DNA of 64,000 bases from assembly GCF_003287495.1 (NCBI RefSeq), contig NZ_PRLE01000002.1:372001-436000 (forward strand), written 5' to 3'. The translations under genes and the position numbers were made by a program. A model generated the notes under the pieces. It searched no databases and was not told where the DNA came from. It worked only from the letters and a program-made list of their open reading frames with translations. Positions within the stretch are counted from its first letter, which is position 1. The number at the start of each line of letters is the position of its first letter. Positions 58,909 through 64,000 of this stretch are shown here, in pieces. This DNA comes from Faecalibacterium prausnitzii. Its GTDB lineage: Bacteria; Bacillota; Clostridia; Oscillospirales; Ruminococcaceae.

Positions 58909-61900
58909 ATGAAATATAGCGAATATTTTGAAATAGACAAAAACTACTATCCGGAAATTAACCCGGACTCCGTGAAAAATCCGGGCAATGAGTGGCAATA
59001 TACCTATCCTCATGAAACCTTTGTCGAGCTGCTTTCTTCTGTCGAGCTTATGCTCAGCAGGGAAAACACTGAGCTCAGAAAAGGTATTTGGATTGAGGGC
59101 TCATACGGCACCGGTAAGTCCAGAGTTGTGTGGGCACTGAAGAATTTATTGGAATGCTCCGAAAAGGAGTTTCGTGACTACTTTGAAAAAAATCACGATG
59201 AATTCAAAAAAGCCCCGGACTTAGAGGACAAACTTTTCGCACAAAGGTCGGGGAAAATTGTCACTGTGTTCCGCTACAACAGCGGTGAAATTACCACAAT
59301 TAAGAAGTTTATCACTGCCGTATTTGACAGCGTTTCCGATGCGCTTGATAAGGCAGGCATTGCATATAACGGCAACAAGACACTGCGTGGTAAAGTTGTC
59401 CAGTGGCTTTCAGATGATGCTAACAAAGCATATTTCAACGCTATTATTTCGATGCCGCAGTATCGCTCTCTGGGCAGCTTAAGCGGCAAAAACGCTGATG
59501 ACATTATAGCACAGTTAAACAATCCTTCTGCCAGTTCGGATGCGCTCCTCACTGATATTCTGCGTATAGGTGAAGAGAAAGGTATTAAACCGTTCAATAT
59601 TGAAATGCGGGATTTGAAGGACTGGCTCACAGACATTATTGAGAGCAACCAGTTAAAAGCAATCGTTTTTCTGTGGGACGAGTTTTCTTCCTTTTTCAAG
59701 AATAACCCGACTGCTTTGGATGTATTCCAGTCTTTAGCAGAGCTTGCAAACGACAAGCCATTTTATATGGTTATTGTAACGCATATGGCGGGCTCTTTCT
59801 TCTCGGATTCGGACAAGAGGACAAAAGATGCTTTCAACATTGTCTATGACCGTTTTGTACATAAAACAATTGAAATGCCTGATAACATTGCGTTCAGGCT
59901 TATTAAACACGCAATGAAAATAAAAGATGTCGCAAAAGATGAATACGAAGATTTCGCCGACGAGCTAACAAGCTACATGCCTTTCTCCAGAAAGGCGGTA
60001 TGCGAAGCTGTAAAGGTAGACGACGATGTGATGAAGGGCATCTTCCCCATTCATCCCATGGCCGCTCTTTTGCTGAAGCATTTTGCAAAGAACTTTGCTT
60101 CTAACCAGAGAAGCATGTTTAACTTTATTAAGAATAGCCAGTCTAATGATTTGCACGCATTTCAGTGGTTCATTGAGAACCATTCGCCTGAGGATAACGA
60201 AATTCTTACAATTGATTACCTTTGGGATTTCTTCTACGAAAAAGGCGGAGATGAAAACTCCGATACGCAGGGCAAGAGCAACCTAGATATTGCTATTGCA
60301 ACAATCCTTGATACATACCCCAGCAACGCCGCCAAGCTGAACCGTGAAGAACAGCGTGTTCTTAAAACTGTCCTTATGATGCAGGCAATCAGCAAAAAGA
60401 TGAATAACGGCGTGGAACTGTTGCGTCCGACAGTGCAGAACCTTGGACTTGCTTTTGAAGGCGACGATTCCATGGAGAACAACCGTGCTATCAATATTGC
60501 GAGAAATCAGCTCGTTCAGAAGAAAATTCTTTATATCGACACTAATGGCTCTGTTGAAGAATTTGCCGCTTCTGCCATTGCCGGAGATCAGGTGCAGATT
60601 GATGCAATTAAGGATCGTTTGCGTAAAGAAACCAAAACTGCAAAGCTCATCGATGACGGCGATTTGATGTCAGCGTTTACCTTTAATTCCGCTTTGCGTG
60701 CAAGATACAATTTCCAATATGCAACGGTAGATAATTTCAAAGTTACAGTCAACAGGATAAATAATATGCCGAAATCCTACAAGTTCAATGCGGTAATTTG
60801 CATCGCCAGAACCGAGGAAGAGCAAACAACCCTTCGTCTAAAGATAGCCGAAGCGGTACGGGATTCTGCTTATGCGGATATCATTTTCATTGATGCCACA
60901 TCCAATATTATGGGTGCAGATCGTTTTGAACAGTGGATTAGTGTTGCCGCTCAAACGGAGTACTGGAGGCCGAAAGACCCCCGTCTTGCCGACAATAAAC
61001 AAACAGATGTTAAACGTACTCTTGCAGACTGGAAGAATGATATTACGGGAGGAAAATTCACAGTTTACTTTGGGACTGACTTTAAAGAAAATGCTTCCAG
61101 TATGACTCTTCTCAAAGAAAAACTTGCAGCAGTCGTACTAAAAGTTTACCCTCTATCTTTTGACAATTGCAATGTTTCTGATCAGTTCTTTACAGATGCA
61201 AAGTATGCTGATGCTGCCAAAAAAGGCATTGCTATGGCAAAGACCGTCGACTTCACAAGACCCGGCATTTTCCAAGAGAAGTATGTAAAGGCTATGCTCG
61301 GAGATGCGCTTGGATTGAGCATTTTGAGGAAGTCAAGCCGCATCTGAGCATTTCCAAGCTCAAACTGAAGGTAAAAACCCTTATAGATGGAGTTTTTGAG
61401 AAGGATGTTCGTATTGCTATCAGTGACATCTTTGATTATTTGATGAAGGAAGGCTTTATGCCTTGCTCAATGTATGCATACCTTGCGGGGTTCCTTCTGA
61501 GTGATTATTCCGATGAGCCCTACAGATATGGTGTCGGTTCTGCGGGTGATGACGGTGGCAAAATGACTGCCGGAGAACTCGGGAATGACATCGGAGAGTA
61601 TGTTAAGAATAAGGTTTCTCCGATTAAAAACTACAAAGAGAAGTATATTGAAATAATGACGCCCGACCAGAAGGCCTTTGTTGATTTTGCAGCCAAGGCG
61701 TTCGGCATTGCGGAAAATCTTTCCGTAGAACAGGCCGCGTCAAAAGTCAGAATCAAGCTGAGAGATATCGGCTATCCCATCTGGTGCTTCAAGGCTATTG
61801 ACACAAACAGCTTGGAAGAATTTATTGACAAACTTGCGGAAATATCGAATTCGCAAAACGGCGGGAATGTCCCTACTCTTGCCGGTCAAATGGGTAAAAT

Positions 61901-63107
61901 GCTTCTTGCAGTACCTTCTTCCATTGACAATTTAGCTCAGCTCTTAACATCCGAAAATGGATATAAAGCAATGGGAGAATTTCTTCATGATTTTGAAGAA
62001 GGCCAGCTATTAACCTGTGCAGAGGCCATAGGGATCCCCGATGTTATGGCTGATGTTAAAAAGCAAATAGGTTCTGGCGAAGCAACATGGCTTTGGAATA
62101 TGGATACCGGATTAGAGGAATTGCGGAAGTTACTCGTCGACTACAAGATTATTCTCCAAAGCACTCAGTTGGGAATAAAGTCGGCATCCTTCTTTTCTTG
62201 CATGCAGGCATGGAAGGAATATACGCGTTATATTAAGTCTCCGGCGAGTGTGATCACCGCCAAATGTCCTGAGCTCATGTATTTCATTGGCTGTCTGAAA
62301 GACATTGCCGAAAATGGAGAGATTTCTCATGAAAAACACGAGAAATTCCTTGCAGAACTCACTGAAAAAGCTTCTATCATTTCCGCATTGAAGGAAGAAA
62401 AAATTGCAATTTTTAAAGAGACTTATTCTCTGTACTTAGTCGGCTTCAACGATGCAGAAGTTAGAAAAGTATACAATACGTTGCCTGCCTCTTCGTTTAC
62501 CGACGACAAGTCTACATTTGAAAAGAATGTTTCCGCAATTTCAGATGAAATTCGAAGCGAACAGGAACGATTCAGATTGCTTGAGCTTTGGGAAGAAAAA
62601 ACAGGCACCAAGAACGCCTATGAATGGAGTGAAAAGAACCGTACACCTATAAAGGCCATGGTTTCGGTAGATGAGCAAGTAAATGCATTTAAACTGTTTG
62701 ATGCCATAAATTACCCCAACACAGAAGCTTCTAAGGTGTCCGACGCATTGAGTTATCTGAAGAGTAATCCAGGATTCATAGCTTCACTTACGGATAAATC
62801 CAAAATCGATACAGCATTTATTCGCGTAATCGTAAAGAAGTACTATGCAATACTGACTGATTTGGACGCAGTAAGAGACCATTTGGAAAAGGTTATACCG
62901 AAGGCACCTTATTCATGGTATGGTGATCCCGCTGTATCTACCGAAATCGAAAAGCTTGCTAATTCCAAATACAGAACCGGTGGTAACTCTGTTGTCATGC
63001 AACGGATTGATAAAATGGATGCTGAAGAGGCAAAAAAATACTTGCGTAAACTTGTCCAGGAGGATGTTGAAGTAGGTATATCAATTATCAGCAAGGAAGG
63101 TATTTGA
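58909..63107 (+). CDS. brxC: BrxC-like P-loop ATPase, BREX type 4, interrupted by a frameshift
   Basis: Two reading frames make one ~1400-codon ATPase. The first frame (58909 to a stop at 61345-61347) has Walker A GSYGTGKS at 64-71 and Walker B FLWDEF with Asp257-Glu258. The second frame (from 61311) continues WIEHFEEVKPHLSISKLKLK and runs to 63107. At 61309-61313 the sequence CTTGG would read through if it were CTTTGG (Leu-Trp), so one T is probably missing. No slippery heptamer for programmed shifting is seen. Either the allele is broken, or this is a sequencing error. Family: BrxC/PglY-like ATPases of BREX; this position between brxP and pglZ is as in type 4. It is 13 bases after brxP and 1 base before pglZ. 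Confidence 0.8.
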
Positions 63108-63108
63108 T

Positions 63109-64000
63109 ATGAAATCAATTGCCGTTAATGAGGCCATAGAGAATATCAGCGAATACTTAGGCAGTGATAACATATATCCGTATTTTGTCTCTGTAAGCGG
63201 GAGCAATGAGTATCGGCTTCTTCTGCATCGTTTCGCATCATTAAAGAAGGTCAAGGTCAGTGAATTTTGCAGTGCAGACGCATATCCGGATCTCGACGGT
63301 TTTCTTGACGCGGTTAAGGAAGAACATAATGAAAAGCTGATTCTCGGTGTCGGAGAATATATTACCTGCGGAGGCAATATTGACATTCTATACAGTTTGA
63401 AAAATCTCCCCTCACCTAAGACCGTTGTATTATGCAGAGGAATAAAACAGGAACTTTCAAAACTCAACAATGCAGATCGTAAATTCAACGCGAGACGTTT
63501 CTGCTGCGTGGATTCCGAGCTTGACTTTTCTGTAATTTCAGTCGAATTTCCTATCGGACTACAATTGTGCGAAGGGTATAAGAATCTTATTTCTGTGCTC
63601 GAGGACGGTGCTAACGGCAATGTATATGTAAAAACCAGCTTAAATGTTGATCCGACAAGGAAGATTTCCTCTGCTTACGATGCAATACGTGAACAAGATC
63701 TTCATTTTGAACTTCCGGAAAATTGCTTGGATGACGAGCATTGGAGTGAGTTTTTGGAGAATCCAGACATTTCCGGTTCTTATGAGCTCACAAGTTGGAG
63801 GGAATATCTCAAGCTCAAATTGAACCCATCAGAAGCTAATGATTACCTGCGGGCAGTTGTGGCAACTTCTGTGAATTATTCAGCATACAAGAAGAATCTG
63901 TTCGATTTGATTCTCTCATATTCTCCGAAGAGCAAGGAATACGGCGTATTTTATCCTCAGAGAAAAGAACTGCTAAAGGCTGCACAAGACATGGGAATCA
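63109..64000 (+). CDS. pglZ: BREX PglZ-like protein, 5' part (cut by the window end)
   Basis: An open reading frame from ATG 63109 to the end of the window (297 codons seen), one base after the BrxC-like gene. Order (brxP, brxC, then this) and the start of the protein (YPYFVSVSGSNEYRLLLHRFA, LILGVGEYITCGG) fit the PglZ alkaline-phosphatase-fold protein of BREX type 4. The catalytic phosphatase motifs would come later and are not visible. A brxL gene is expected after it. Identification relies mainly on position. Confidence 0.65.
   Translation, partial: MKSIAVNEAIENISEYLGSDNIYPYFVSVSGSNEYRLLLHRFASLKKVKVSEFCSADAYPDLDGFLDAVKEEHNEKLILGVGEYITCGGNIDILYSLKNLPSPKTVVLCRGIKQELSKLNNADRKFNARRFCCVDSELDFSVISVEFPIGLQLCEGYKNLISVLEDGANGNVYVKTSLNVDPTRKISSAYDAIREQDLHFELPENCLDDEHWSEFLENPDISGSYELTSWREYLKLKLNPSEANDYLRAVVATSVNYSAYKKNLFDLILSYSPKSKEYGVFYPQRKELLKAAQDMGI

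Larger units (their letters stand above)
45960..64000. mobile_element. Skin-like integrated element in sigK (right end outside the window)
   Basis: Begins at the sigK junction and includes the serine recombinase gene next to it, then conflict and defence genes, relics of conjugation genes, and an AT-rich BREX-like operon. Composition changes within it (GC-rich recombinase, mixed middle, AT-rich from about 54.1 kb), so the cargo was assembled from several sources. No excision or replication genes other than the recombinase were seen. That everything to the window end belongs to one element is inference, as the right junction is not visible. Confidence 0.65.

Noticed and set aside
61300-61320. 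Programmed -1 frameshift in the BrxC-like gene
   Set aside because: No X-XXY-YYZ slippery site or downstream pseudoknot was seen; a missing base is the simpler reading.

Overview
The window looks like chromosome of a GC-rich, gut-type Clostridia bacterium, most likely Faecalibacterium or a close relative. The reasons are the GC-rich coding, the Firmicutes rpoB-rpoC-rpsL-rpsG-fusA-tuf order, strong AGGAGG ribosome sites, TTGACA/TATAAT promoters, and a preQ1-III-type riboswitch in front of queT. The genus is inferred from memory of these traits, not from a search.

Layout. 1-12.9 kb: transcription and translation core (rpoB, rpoC, rpsL, rpsG, fusA, tuf) with clear promoters and terminators. 12.9-24.5 kb: housekeeping and small-molecule genes (PfkB sugar kinase, pyridoxal kinase family, trmL, DegV, queT with riboswitch, HAD phosphatase, secA, M20 amidohydrolase) and a LytTR/GHKL two-component pair. 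24.5-31.6 kb: a glycoside-use locus (GH2, a domain-permuted membrane-anchored GH3, a GPH sugar:cation symporter). 31.7-37.1 kb: a YesM/YesN-like two-component pair followed by a DctP-DctQ-DctM TRAP transporter. 37.2-45.6 kb: mixed genes (DUF975, a U32-like protein, nitroreductase, YczE-like protein, a lipoprotein, a short pyruvate-kinase-like protein, split ThrE exporter, tRNA-Ala, flavodoxin, ZIP transporter).

At 45.6-46.0 kb the 3' half of a SigK-like sporulation sigma factor gene is cut off exactly where Bacillus and Clostridioides sigK genes carry the skin element. A large serine recombinase gene directly abuts it. I read everything from about 45.96 kb to the window end as a skin-like element whose far end, with the 5' half of sigK, lies outside. 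Its cargo is a chain of conflict and defence genes: a frameshifted Fic gene, a two-TM protein, a HipA-like kinase with an HTH/DUF2442 partner, an AAA/DUF4143 ATPase, relics of a cysteine desulfurase and of a VirB4 conjugation ATPase, and an AT-rich operon. That operon holds a small Xre regulator, an unrecognised 726-residue protein, a BrxP-like PAPS-reductase-family protein, a BrxC-like ATPase (frameshifted) and the start of a PglZ-like gene, which fits BREX type 4.

The AT-rich composition from about 54.1 kb, against the GC-rich backbone, supports recent acquisition. The points most worth a second look are the sigK-targeting element carrying BREX-4, the unnamed 726-residue protein at the head of that operon, the HipA-like locus with two matched operators three helical turns apart, and the Fic frameshift lying inside a perfect 16-bp inverted repeat.
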